A DNA stretch of 64,000 bases from assembly GCA_041685045.1 (NCBI GenBank), contig JAWLGP010000001.1, positions 1-64,000 of the forward strand, in the 5' to 3' direction. Both the position numbers and the translations under genes were made by a program. How positions within the stretch are numbered: position 1 is the stretch's first letter; each line of letters opens with the position of its first letter. The notes beneath the pieces are model-generated. The model was not told where the DNA came from and did no database searches. It worked only from the letters and a program-made list of their open reading frames with translations. Source of the stretch: Thiohalomonas sp041685045 (GTDB lineage Bacteria; Pseudomonadota; Gammaproteobacteria; Thiohalomonadales; Thiohalomonadaceae). Shown piece after piece: positions 56,100-63,541 of this stretch.

Positions 56100-56912
56100 A
56101 TGAACCCAGTCACCGTGAGAACCCTGGCCGTGCTGGCGGCGGCCATGATGGTCTTGGGCGCGATGATTCCCGCGCCGATGGGACGCCTCGCCCTGCTCGC
56201 TTTGGGGGCGGCGGTCGCTCTCGTACCGTTGGTGTGGGGAAGACCGCTGTTGCGGGTGGCCGGCGCCAGCCTGCTGGCGATCGCAGTCGGCCTCTTGTTC
56301 GAGGCCTACCCCCAGGCGCAGGACGAAGCCGCCGCTTACGGCCGCCACGCGCTCGGTGAAGCCCCGGGAATGACGTTCGAAACCCTCGTGGTCGAGGGAT
56401 TCCTTGCCTGTGACATTCCGGCGAACTGGTCGCGCAGCGAGAACCTCGCGGGCAACGGTGAGGTTGGGCTGCAACTCACCGCACCGGGATTCGGCCGCCT
56501 ACCCGTGACCATCGCCATCGACTACTACACGACGGATGGGCAGTACCCCTCTTCGGACCATTATGTTCAGCTGTTCGCCCGCCCGACGTTGGGGATCGCA
56601 CTCGAAGGCGAGCACTACGAGGAGGTCCGGAGCGCGACCGTCTCCGGCAGACCGGCCCGTGTCTTCGGCAGAACGAAAAAGGTGTTCCTGCCGGGAACGG
56701 AATTGCGGGAGCCGACCACCGACGACCCCCGGGTGTATGAGCGCGGCGAGAAGATCGCCACCGCTTTCCCGGTGACCGAGCGCTTTGTCGTGGTGCCGAG
56801 TGCGTCCGGCTTCTACGCGCTTCGCTACTCGGCCCCGGCGGAAAGCTATAGCCGATATCTTCCCGTTTTCGAGCGGCTCGTCGACTCTTTCCGCGCATTG
56901 AAACCATCGTGA
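56100..56912 (+). CDS. Membrane-anchored protein of unknown function
   Basis: A protein of 270 residues. Two or three helices lie at the N-terminus (VRTLAVLAAAMMVLGAMIPA, RLALLALGAAVALVPLVWG, GASLLAIAVGLLFEAYP). The remainder, about 180 residues, is a globular extracytoplasmic domain with pattern FETLVVEGFLACDIPANWSR ... GVALEGEHYEEVRSATVSGRPARVFGRTKKVF ... FYALRYSAPAESYSRYLPVFERLVDSFR, reminiscent of PsbP/DUF1795-like folds, though only weakly. It forms a probable two-gene unit with the SHOCT gene. Confidence 0.65.
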   Translation: MNPVTVRTLAVLAAAMMVLGAMIPAPMGRLALLALGAAVALVPLVWGRPLLRVAGASLLAIAVGLLFEAYPQAQDEAAAYGRHALGEAPGMTFETLVVEGFLACDIPANWSRSENLAGNGEVGLQLTAPGFGRLPVTIAIDYYTTDGQYPSSDHYVQLFARPTLGIALEGEHYEEVRSATVSGRPARVFGRTKKVFLPGTELREPTTDDPRVYERGEKIATAFPVTERFVVVPSASGFYALRYSAPAESYSRYLPVFERLVDSFRALKPS

Positions 56913-56973
56913 AGCGACGGGGTTAGCGGGGTCGAGGCCGCCTGTGTGAGGCTTCGTCACCCACAAGGCCAAA

Positions 56974-56990
56974 GGCCCCCAGGAGGGGCC
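56974..56990. terminator. GC hairpin between convergent genes
   Basis: GGCCCCC-AGGA-GGGGCC lies between the stop of the membrane protein and the stop of the convergent rhodanese gene. Only a weak U tract follows in the leftward direction (CCTTTGG), so it is a tentative bidirectional terminator. Confidence 0.4.
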
Positions 56991-57021
56991 GTTGACCTCT
57001 ACTAAAAAAACAAAATCCGCC

Positions 57022-57726
57022 TCAGCTGCAGCCTTCGTCGGTTTTCCAGCACATATACTGCTGGTCGTTCTGACGGTAGGCCAGCGGTTTCTGGATCTGT
57101 GTGGTCCAGGGCAGCCGGGCGAAGTTGCGCCACCCGTCCTTGTCGGGGTTCGCATCGGTCGTGTGCACGTAGACATCGGCGGTATCGGTGTTGATCACAC
57201 CGTCGTTGTTCAAATCGAGCCGCAGGTTGGGATCCGGAACGCCGTTCAGGAACCCATAAAGATTGCCACCGACGAAGCCTTCCCAAATGTTGCGGACATT
57301 GGTGAACGGAATACCGCCCGGCACCCCGTTGTTCACCGGGTCGGCCAGCACGTTGGCCGCATCGACGCTCCTCGAACCGGTGCGACAAAGCGTGGCGATG
57401 GGCGTATCCGTCTTGCCGTTGACCACGTTGTAAACCTCCCAATAGAAGACCGCCGGGTCCTGATCGCCCTTCGCGACGATGTTGGGGTACGGTACGTTGA
57501 AAGCCCTTTCCGCATGACCGGCGGAGTATTCACGGAGTGTGCGCACGTCGATCACCACCCGCTTGTTTTGCATCATTTCCATGTAGGCATCGCTGGCACT
57601 GATCTCGCCCGCATAGGAACGCGGTTTGTTGTAGCGGTTGCCGAAGTCCTCGGCCACCGCGCTCTGACCGGCCATTGCCAACGCGACAGCACCGGCAACC
57701 AAAGACAGAATATTTCCCTTCTTCAT
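57022..57726 (-). CDS. Periplasmic rhodanese-like protein with a calcium-type loop
   Basis: A protein of 234 residues from the ATG at 57726 (GAGGAG upstream). It has a signal peptide ending near AVAED. The rhodanese-type fold has VVIDVRTLREYSAGHAERAFNVPY in its first half and the active-site loop CRTGSR (cysteine 114, residues 114-119) in the second. An unusual insertion DLNNDGVINTDTADVY at 171-186 looks like a dockerin or EF-hand calcium loop. The catalytic cysteine suggests a sulfur-carrier function in the periplasm. It is monocistronic. Confidence 0.85.
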   Translation of the reverse strand: MKKGNILSLVAGAVALAMAGQSAVAEDFGNRYNKPRSYAGEISASDAYMEMMQNKRVVIDVRTLREYSAGHAERAFNVPYPNIVAKGDQDPAVFYWEVYNVVNGKTDTPIATLCRTGSRSVDAANVLADPVNNGVPGGIPFTNVRNIWEGFVGGNLYGFLNGVPDPNLRLDLNNDGVINTDTADVYVHTTDANPDKDGWRNFARLPWTTQIQKPLAYRQNDQQYMCWKTDEGCS

Positions 57727-57891
57727 CGAAAGCTCCTCTCGTCCTTGCATGGTGAAAGACCATACAAAAACGAATGTAGATAGGGTATTTACGATGAAAT
57801 AGAAACAAGCCTGCCCTCGGCTATGACGATCTTGCCGCACCGGCCGAGTTGCTTTTCTCTTCAGCCGTTTTTTTCAACCGGGAAAAAGGGA

Positions 57892-58045
57892 TTACTCCGA
57901 GACCCTTCCCTCCAGCACCCCGTGCGCAATCGTCTGGATTTGCTCGATGGTCAGCGGTTTGTCGGCGAGTTGAAACGCAAGCCCGGCATCGGCCGCCTCA
58001 CGTAACCCGCCGAAGTACTCCTTTTGGAAGGCCGTGACGATGTAG
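57892..58045 (-). pseudogene. Duplicated 3' end of the response-regulator gene
   Basis: About 154 bp repeat the last 51 codons of the response regulator at 58371-58524 (TTTTGGAAGGCCGTGACGAT, CAGCGGTTTGTCGGCGAG), with roughly 90% identity by eye. The minus-strand reading gives FGGLREAADAGLAFQLADKPLTIEQIQTIAHGVLEGRVSE. The copy begins abruptly inside the gene and includes the stop. It is followed leftwards by CCCTTTTTCCCGGTTGAAAA, a likely terminator. Confidence 0.85.
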
Positions 58046-58120
58046 TGTCGGTAGATGGGCACGCGCCGGTCAGGTTCAGGCTCAATGCAACCGGCATAGG
58101 CGGCGCTTTGCCCATCCTAC
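58046..58120. repeat. Palindromic element, right part, identical to 31445-31519
   Basis: The 75-bp stretch from TGTCGGTAGATGGGCACG to TTGCCCATCCTAC is the same as at 31.4 kb, joined directly to the duplicated regulator tail. The rest of the gap to 58370 has a GTTCGTTCC/GATGTGG palindromic unit (58173-58210) and the REP-type hairpin below. Confidence 0.85.
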
Positions 58121-58257
58121 ATGGCTGCGCTCGGCGTTTTCGGGCAGCGCCGCAGCGACGCCCCCGGCACCGTTGTCGTAGGATGTCGGTGAGGAACGAA
58201 CCGCATCGTTTGCGGAGGCGATGTGTTCGCTGCGCCCACCACACCCAACGAGTGCAA

Positions 58258-58331
58258 CGAGGATGGGCAAAGCGCAGCGTGCCCATCAACAGCGCATCGA
58301 TGGGCACGTCGCTTCGCTCCTTTGCCCATCC
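58258..58331. repeat. REP-type palindrome
   Basis: GGATGGGCAAAGCGCAGCGTGC ... CTCCTTTGCCCATCC, same family as 38130-38206. It lies between the duplicated regulator tail and the intact regulator gene. The last 20 bases before the gene (TTTATCTGTTCGGTGCTCTA on the plus strand) are the reverse complement of 31327-31346. Confidence 0.85.
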
Positions 58332-58370
58332 TCGAAGCTTCCGAGCTTTTATCTGTTCGGTGCTCTAGGG

Positions 58371-58763
58371 TTACTCCGAGACCCTTCCCTCCAGCGCCCC
58401 GCGCGCAATCATCTGGATTTGCCCGATGGTCAGCGGTTTGTCGGCGAGCTGAAACGCAATCCCGGCTTTGGCGGCCTCACGTAGCGCACCGAAGAACTCC
58501 TTTTGGAAGGCTGTGACGATGTAGACGGGGACATCTCCGCAGCAACCGCCCGGCGACTTCAGCCGCCTCAGCACCTCCACCCCGTCCATCCCCGGCATGC
58601 GCAGGTCCAGGAATACGAGGTCGGGCCGCTGTGCCTGCGCCCTGGCCAGCCCCTCCTCGCCATCGGCAGCGGCCTCCACGGCATAGCCGACCGCAGAGAG
58701 AGCCAGCACGAAGGTCTCCCGCACCATCTCCTCGTCATCGATGACCAGAATGTGCTTGCCCAT
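58371..58763 (-). CDS. Stand-alone response regulator (CheY-like receiver)
   Basis: A protein of 130 residues consisting of one receiver domain. The acidic pocket is D9, D10 with phosphoacceptor D53 in LVFLDLRMPGMDG, and the lysine in ADKPLT. There is no output domain, so it acts by protein contact. It starts 14 bp behind the kinase stop and is the last gene of the corrinoid/RACo operon, thus the likely partner of that kinase. Its 3' end is duplicated 325 bp downstream. Confidence 0.9.
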   Translation of the reverse strand: MGKHILVIDDEEMVRETFVLALSAVGYAVEAAADGEEGLARAQAQRPDLVFLDLRMPGMDGVEVLRRLKSPGGCCGDVPVYIVTAFQKEFFGALREAAKAGIAFQLADKPLTIGQIQMIARGALEGRVSE

Positions 58764-58776
58764 GGGTCGCTCCCCG

Positions 58777-60897
58777 CTACCGTGCCGGCGCGCCTTCGGA
58801 CGGCAGCATCAGCGTGAAGGTTGCCCCTTCCCCCACACGACTGTCGCAGGTGAGCGAGCCGCCGAGGTCCGCCACGATGTTGCGCGCTATGGATAAGCCT
58901 AGCCCGGTTCCCTTGCCCGGGGGCTTGGTGGTGAAGAACGGGTCGAAGATCCGCCCCTGCCTCTCGGGCGGGATGCCCGGGCCGGTGTCGACGACGCGGA
59001 CCACCACCTGTCCGCCCCGGGACTCGGCGGCGATGCGGATCTGCCGCTCGGGCCGCCCCTCGACCGCGTCGCGGGCATTCATCAGCAGATTGAGCAGCGC
59101 CTGCTGAAGGTACTCGGCCTGGGCCGTGACCTTGGGCAGGTCCGCCGCCACCTCCGTGGTCACGGTGATGTCGCGCACCTTGAACTCCGCGCGCAGCAGC
59201 GCGAGTGTGCGTTCCAGCACCGCCGCGACATCCACCGCCGAGAGCTTGCCTTCGACCACCGGCCGGGCGAAACCGAGCATGTTGCGGATGAGGTCACGCA
59301 TGCGCTCCAGTTCCCGGCTGGCCCGCTCCAGCAGCGCCCTGGCCTGGGGCTCCTGCGTCGCCTCGCAGGCAACGGTCACATAACCCATGATGCCCATGAG
59401 CGGGTTGTTCAGTTCGTGCGCCACGCCGGCGGCGAGCGTGCCCAGGGCCGCGAGCTTCTCGGACTGGATCACCTGTTGCTGGGTGGCGCGCAGCTCTTCC
59501 AGGGTGTTCGTCAACTTCGCGTTGGCCGCTCGTAGCGCCTCCTCCGCCCGTTTGCGGTCGGTGAGGTCCAGACCGAACGCCCAGTTCTGTACACCGGTGG
59601 AGATGTAGCCCCACAGGATGTTCTTCTTCGAGCCATCCTTGCAGGTGACCACCACTGCCATGGGCTCGATTGCCGAATTGGTCTCGATGGCTTGCGCCAC
59701 CTTTCGCTGCCACTCTTCCACGATTCGGTCGCGGTAGCGCTGGTCGGGGTAGGCGAGCGGCCACCAGTGCGACACGGTCGGTACATCATCCAACGTGTAA
59801 CCGAACAGCCGGGTGAACGTCGGGTTGATGTATTCCGCCTTCTGCTCGATGCCGGAGGACATGTAGATGGCCAGGGGAGAGGTGTCCGTCATCGAACGGA
59901 ATTTCTTCTCGCTTTCCCTGATCCGGTCTTCCGCCTGCTTGCGCTCCCACGCAGTGGCGACCACATTGGCGGCCGACTGGAGAAAGGTGACCTCCTCATC
60001 GGTAAAGGTGCGCACCGTCCGGGTGTGGACGCCCATGACCCCCATGGGCCGCTCGCGGCCGGCCAGTGGGACAGTCGCGCTGGCGGCGACGGCATGCGCG
60101 CGGAAGAGCGGGGGCGCGGCGAACCGTTCGGCCTGCACATTCGCCTCGGCCGCACTCCGGCCCGAACGGAGGGTGTATCCCGGCTGTGTGCCGGGGTCGG
60201 CTTCGATGGTGGCTCGGCCGACAAGCCCTTCCTTCCAGCCAAAGCCGGCCCGCAGAAGGAGGGTGCTGCCATCCGGGAGCAGCTCAAAAAGGCCGCAGTA
60301 ATCCACCGCCATGATCTGCGCGACCTGCTCCACCGCCTCGTCCATCAGGCGGCCGATTTCTCCCCCTTCCAGCGCCCGGCGACCGAGGTCGGCGATGCAG
60401 GTCTGTTCGCGGGCGCGGCGCTTGAGCTGCTCCTCGAAACCGATCCGGGTCAGGGTGGATCCGATCAACCGGGCCACGGCCAGGTAGACGTCAAGCAGGT
60501 CCCGTGGCAGCGGGGTATCGCCCACATGACCGACGATGAGCAGCGCGTCGGCTCCCTTTTCCCAGACCACTGGCAGCAGGGCCACTGCATGGCGCTCGGG
60601 AAGCGCGATGATTTCGGTCGAAAGAAAACCGGAATCCAGAACCGGACCACCCAACCGGCGGACCGCTTCGAGAAGCCGGAGGCGGGCAGACTCATCGGCC
60701 GGGCTGGCGTAAGAGAAGCAGAGCAATCCGTCGGGCGCGCGCTCAGCGATAGCGACCACGTCTGCTTCGAAGAAACGGCGGATCAGCTCGCCGAACTCAC
60801 GCCACAGATCGGCCTCCGGGCGCATGCCGGCCAGGTACTGCGCCGCATGGGTGACAGCGGCGAGGCAGTCGATGCGGGCGGTTCGCCCCTCACTCAT
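58777..60897 (-). CDS. Cytosolic sensor histidine kinase, GAF-GAF-PAS-HK
   Basis: A protein of 706 residues from the ATG at 60897, which overlaps the RACo gene end by 8 bp. Two GAF-like domains (about 20-160 and 180-325, the second with LGRRALEGGEIGRLMDEAVEQVAQIMAVDYCGLFELL) are followed by a PAS domain (SPLAIYMSSGIEQKAEYINPTFTRLFG), then the H box LGTLAAGVAHELNNPLMGIM and an ATPase with LNLLMNARDAV, DTGPGIPPERQ, GKGTGLGLSIARNIV. No transmembrane helix is seen, so the signal is internal. It is followed by its response regulator. Confidence 0.9.
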   Translation of the reverse strand: MSEGRTARIDCLAAVTHAAQYLAGMRPEADLWREFGELIRRFFEADVVAIAERAPDGLLCFSYASPADESARLRLLEAVRRLGGPVLDSGFLSTEIIALPERHAVALLPVVWEKGADALLIVGHVGDTPLPRDLLDVYLAVARLIGSTLTRIGFEEQLKRRAREQTCIADLGRRALEGGEIGRLMDEAVEQVAQIMAVDYCGLFELLPDGSTLLLRAGFGWKEGLVGRATIEADPGTQPGYTLRSGRSAAEANVQAERFAAPPLFRAHAVAASATVPLAGRERPMGVMGVHTRTVRTFTDEEVTFLQSAANVVATAWERKQAEDRIRESEKKFRSMTDTSPLAIYMSSGIEQKAEYINPTFTRLFGYTLDDVPTVSHWWPLAYPDQRYRDRIVEEWQRKVAQAIETNSAIEPMAVVVTCKDGSKKNILWGYISTGVQNWAFGLDLTDRKRAEEALRAANAKLTNTLEELRATQQQVIQSEKLAALGTLAAGVAHELNNPLMGIMGYVTVACEATQEPQARALLERASRELERMRDLIRNMLGFARPVVEGKLSAVDVAAVLERTLALLRAEFKVRDITVTTEVAADLPKVTAQAEYLQQALLNLLMNARDAVEGRPERQIRIAAESRGGQVVVRVVDTGPGIPPERQGRIFDPFFTTKPPGKGTGLGLSIARNIVADLGGSLTCDSRVGEGATFTLMLPSEGAPAR

Positions 60898-62524
60898 CGG
60901 GGTCAGACAGCAGCGGTTGCAGATAGAGCCCGGCCAGGAACAGGTCGTCAAAGTCGGGACTCAGGGCCAGGTTGATCACCCTTGCGGTGGCCCTCAAGGA
61001 CTCCAACGCAGTGGCCGCAGCGTCGTAGAGCAGCAGATCGGCGCAGCCGGTCAGGGCGGTGTTGCCCACCAGCTGCACCCGCTCCGGGGCTACCGGCGGC
61101 AGCAGGCCGATGGCCTGGGCGTTGGACACGTCCAGATAGTGTCCGAAGGCCCCGGCAATACAGACCCGCTGCAGGGTGTGCGGGTCCACACCCGCCTTCG
61201 CACACAGCGTGCGGATGCCGGCGGCGATGGCCGCCTTGGCCCGCTGCAGCGCATCCACATCCCGATCGGTGACGGCCAGCACGCGGCCAGCGGCGGTGAA
61301 CTCGAAGCGCGCTGTGCTCTTGCCGCCTTCCCGCAGGTGCCCGGTGGCCGTCAACCGGCCCGAGCGGCGCAGTGCGGCCAGCAGGTCCACCAGCCCCGAG
61401 CCGCAGATCCCCTTCGCCGTCACCTCGCCGATGATCCCGTAGCTGAAGCGGTCGGTGCCGGGATCGTAGGTGACCCGGAACACCGCACCCGGTTCGGCAG
61501 GGACCCCGTGGCTGATGCCGCTGCTCTCGAAGGCGGGGCCGCCCGCCGCCGCGGTGACCCACAGGACGCTCCCGTCCCACAGCGCGATCTCGGAGTTGGT
61601 GCCAAAGTCGATAAACAGCGCGGGGTGGCCCCCCTCCACCAGCCGTGTCGCGATCAGCCCCGCGAGCAGGTCCGTGCCGACGAATCCGGCCAGCGGCGCA
61701 TTCATCTCCACCTCGGCTTCCGGGTGGACGCCCCAGGTGCGGATCCAGGCGGCGGTGTCCGGCGGCGAGAAGTGGTCGAGGGGCGCGCTCCACTGGGCCG
61801 GTTGCAGCAGGCGCTCATAGCCTTCGCCGATGAGGAGGGCGAGCATCGCCGAATTGCCCACCAATTCGACGCGGACTACATGCACCGGCTCGAAGCCTTC
61901 GCGGCACAGAATATCCCACAGCCCGTCGCGGATCGCCTCCACCACGCGCCGGTTCAACTCGCCCGCCGCATCAAGGGAGGCGCTGGCGGCCACCAGCCGG
62001 GTGACGACATCCGCACCGAGTACCGCCTGCGGATTCAGGCCCCACCGCTGTGCCAGCCAACGCCCGTCGCGCAGGTCGAGCAGGGCGAGGCTCAAGTGGG
62101 TGGTGCCCACATCCACCGCTAGGCCAAGGGGCCGCTGGAGCGCCAAGGATGGAACTCTCAGCCCGACGGCGCTGCCGGGGCGGCCTTGCCCGTCGCGGAA
62201 CAAGGGAAATGGAAGGCTCTTCCAGCCGGACTCGGGCGCCGGATTGAGCAGCTCGATGGTAAGGTCCCCCCTCGGTCGCACCTGGCACGCCAGGCGCACA
62301 CCCTCGCGAAGCTCGGTGCCACGAAGGTGGTAGCGCTCGTTGGGCGTGGGCTCGCCGGCTTCGCCCTCCAGCACGCGGATGCGGCAGAGCCCGCAGGCAC
62401 CCAGACCGTGGCAGGCGGAGCGCACCCGCAAGTCGGTGGTGTCCAGTACGTCGCGTACCGGTTGGTCCGGCGAGAAGGGGAAACCTTGCGTCACCCCGTC
62501 GACACGCACGCGCAGGATCGGCAT
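60890..62524 (-). CDS. RACo-type reductive activator of corrinoid proteins (DUF4445, [2Fe-2S] plus ASKHA)
   Basis: A protein of 544 residues. The N-terminal ferredoxin-like domain has cysteines at 38, 44, 47 and 80 (SACHGLGACGLC and LACQ), the plant-type [2Fe-2S] set. The central and C-terminal part has the ASKHA ATPase pattern (LGLAVDVGTTHLSLALLDL near 130; ALFIDFGTNSEIALWDGSVLWVTAAAGGPAFE; GICGSGLVDLLAALR; CIAGAFGHYLDVSNAQAIGLLPP). RACo-type proteins reduce inactive Co(II) of corrinoid methyltransferases at the cost of ATP. It is encoded between the MtaA-like gene and the kinase. Confidence 0.9.
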   Translation of the reverse strand: MPILRVRVDGVTQGFPFSPDQPVRDVLDTTDLRVRSACHGLGACGLCRIRVLEGEAGEPTPNERYHLRGTELREGVRLACQVRPRGDLTIELLNPAPESGWKSLPFPLFRDGQGRPGSAVGLRVPSLALQRPLGLAVDVGTTHLSLALLDLRDGRWLAQRWGLNPQAVLGADVVTRLVAASASLDAAGELNRRVVEAIRDGLWDILCREGFEPVHVVRVELVGNSAMLALLIGEGYERLLQPAQWSAPLDHFSPPDTAAWIRTWGVHPEAEVEMNAPLAGFVGTDLLAGLIATRLVEGGHPALFIDFGTNSEIALWDGSVLWVTAAAGGPAFESSGISHGVPAEPGAVFRVTYDPGTDRFSYGIIGEVTAKGICGSGLVDLLAALRRSGRLTATGHLREGGKSTARFEFTAAGRVLAVTDRDVDALQRAKAAIAAGIRTLCAKAGVDPHTLQRVCIAGAFGHYLDVSNAQAIGLLPPVAPERVQLVGNTALTGCADLLLYDAAATALESLRATARVINLALSPDFDDLFLAGLYLQPLLSDPDE

Positions 62525-62527
62525 GGC

Positions 62528-63541
62528 TCACCCCTGCTCGTTCGCCACGGCTACCATGGCGGCGATATTCTCCGGGCGGGCCTCCGGCGGGATCTCGCAG
62601 CCGGAGGAGAGTATGAAACCGCCCCGCGCCGCGAACAGGGCCACCAGGCGGCGTGATTCGGCGGCGATCTGCTCGGGCGAGCCGGTAACGAACAGCAGCG
62701 GTTTGATGTTCCCATCCAGGCAGGTGTGCGGCAGCGCCTGGAGGGCCCGTTCCGGATCCACGTCAAAGTCCAGGTTGGCGATATCCGCACCCGCCTGCGG
62801 GTAGTAGGCGAGGATCGGTTCGGCCGGACCGGCGATATGCAGCCAGTTGGCCAGAGCCCCGGCCGATTTGAACGCGCGGGCGACCTCCCCCAGACGGGGC
62901 ACCAACAGCTCGCGGAAAAACGGTGGCGGCACCACCTCGGGCGACGCGGAGGGGTCGAACACCATCACCAAGTGGGCGCCCGCCTCCAACTGCGCCCGGC
63001 CGAAATCGGTGGCAAGGCGGGTGCTAAAGTCCAACAGCGTCTCGAACCGGTGCGGCTCGTCAATGGCCAGCCCCAAGGCCGCTTCGATACCCATGAGCTG
63101 CGTGGCCAGGGTCATCGGCCCCAGCACGATTCCGACCACCGGCACGGCTACGCCGATCTCGCGGCGCAGGAGCGTAACGGCCCGCAGCAGCTCGGGCATG
63201 CGGCCGGCGCGACGGGGATCCGGCAGGGCGAGGCGCTCCAGCGCCGCATCCGGCGCCAGGACGTAACGCTCCACATGGGCGTACTGGTCATCGTAGTACC
63301 TCAGGACCGAGCCCATGGCCTCGCTCTCCACGCCTGCGTCCATGAAGGCGAACACTGCGTCGCCGCCATAGTGCCGCCAGGCGGCGATCTGGCAGCGCGC
63401 CAGCAGGGAGCCGTCGCACACGTACTCCCCCAGGCGCGCCCCGACCAGCACGGCGGCGTGGCCGAAGATCTGCGGGAACACCGGGATGCGGTCCGGCCGG
63501 CCAAAGGCCACGGTGGCCTGAACGCGCTCCAGGCTGTTCAT
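62528..63541 (-). CDS. MtaA/CmuA-like corrinoid methyltransferase (UroD superfamily)
   Basis: A protein of 337 residues in the uroporphyrinogen-decarboxylase superfamily, methyltransferase branch. It shows NSLERVQATVAFGRPDRIPVFPQIFGHAAVLVG at the start, GPMTLATQLMGIEAALGLAIDEPHRFETLLDF, then LHIAGPAEPILAYYPQAGADIANLDFDVD and SSGCEIPPEARPENI. Classical MtaA/MtbA bind zinc through HxC and a later Cys; here H235 and C315 are present, but the HxC cysteine is Ala237. The ATG at 63541 overlaps the corrinoid protein stop (ATGA). It should transfer a methyl group from the corrinoid to an acceptor. Confidence 0.8.
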   Translation of the reverse strand: MNSLERVQATVAFGRPDRIPVFPQIFGHAAVLVGARLGEYVCDGSLLARCQIAAWRHYGGDAVFAFMDAGVESEAMGSVLRYYDDQYAHVERYVLAPDAALERLALPDPRRAGRMPELLRAVTLLRREIGVAVPVVGIVLGPMTLATQLMGIEAALGLAIDEPHRFETLLDFSTRLATDFGRAQLEAGAHLVMVFDPSASPEVVPPPFFRELLVPRLGEVARAFKSAGALANWLHIAGPAEPILAYYPQAGADIANLDFDVDPERALQALPHTCLDGNIKPLLFVTGSPEQIAAESRRLVALFAARGGFILSSGCEIPPEARPENIAAMVAVANEQG

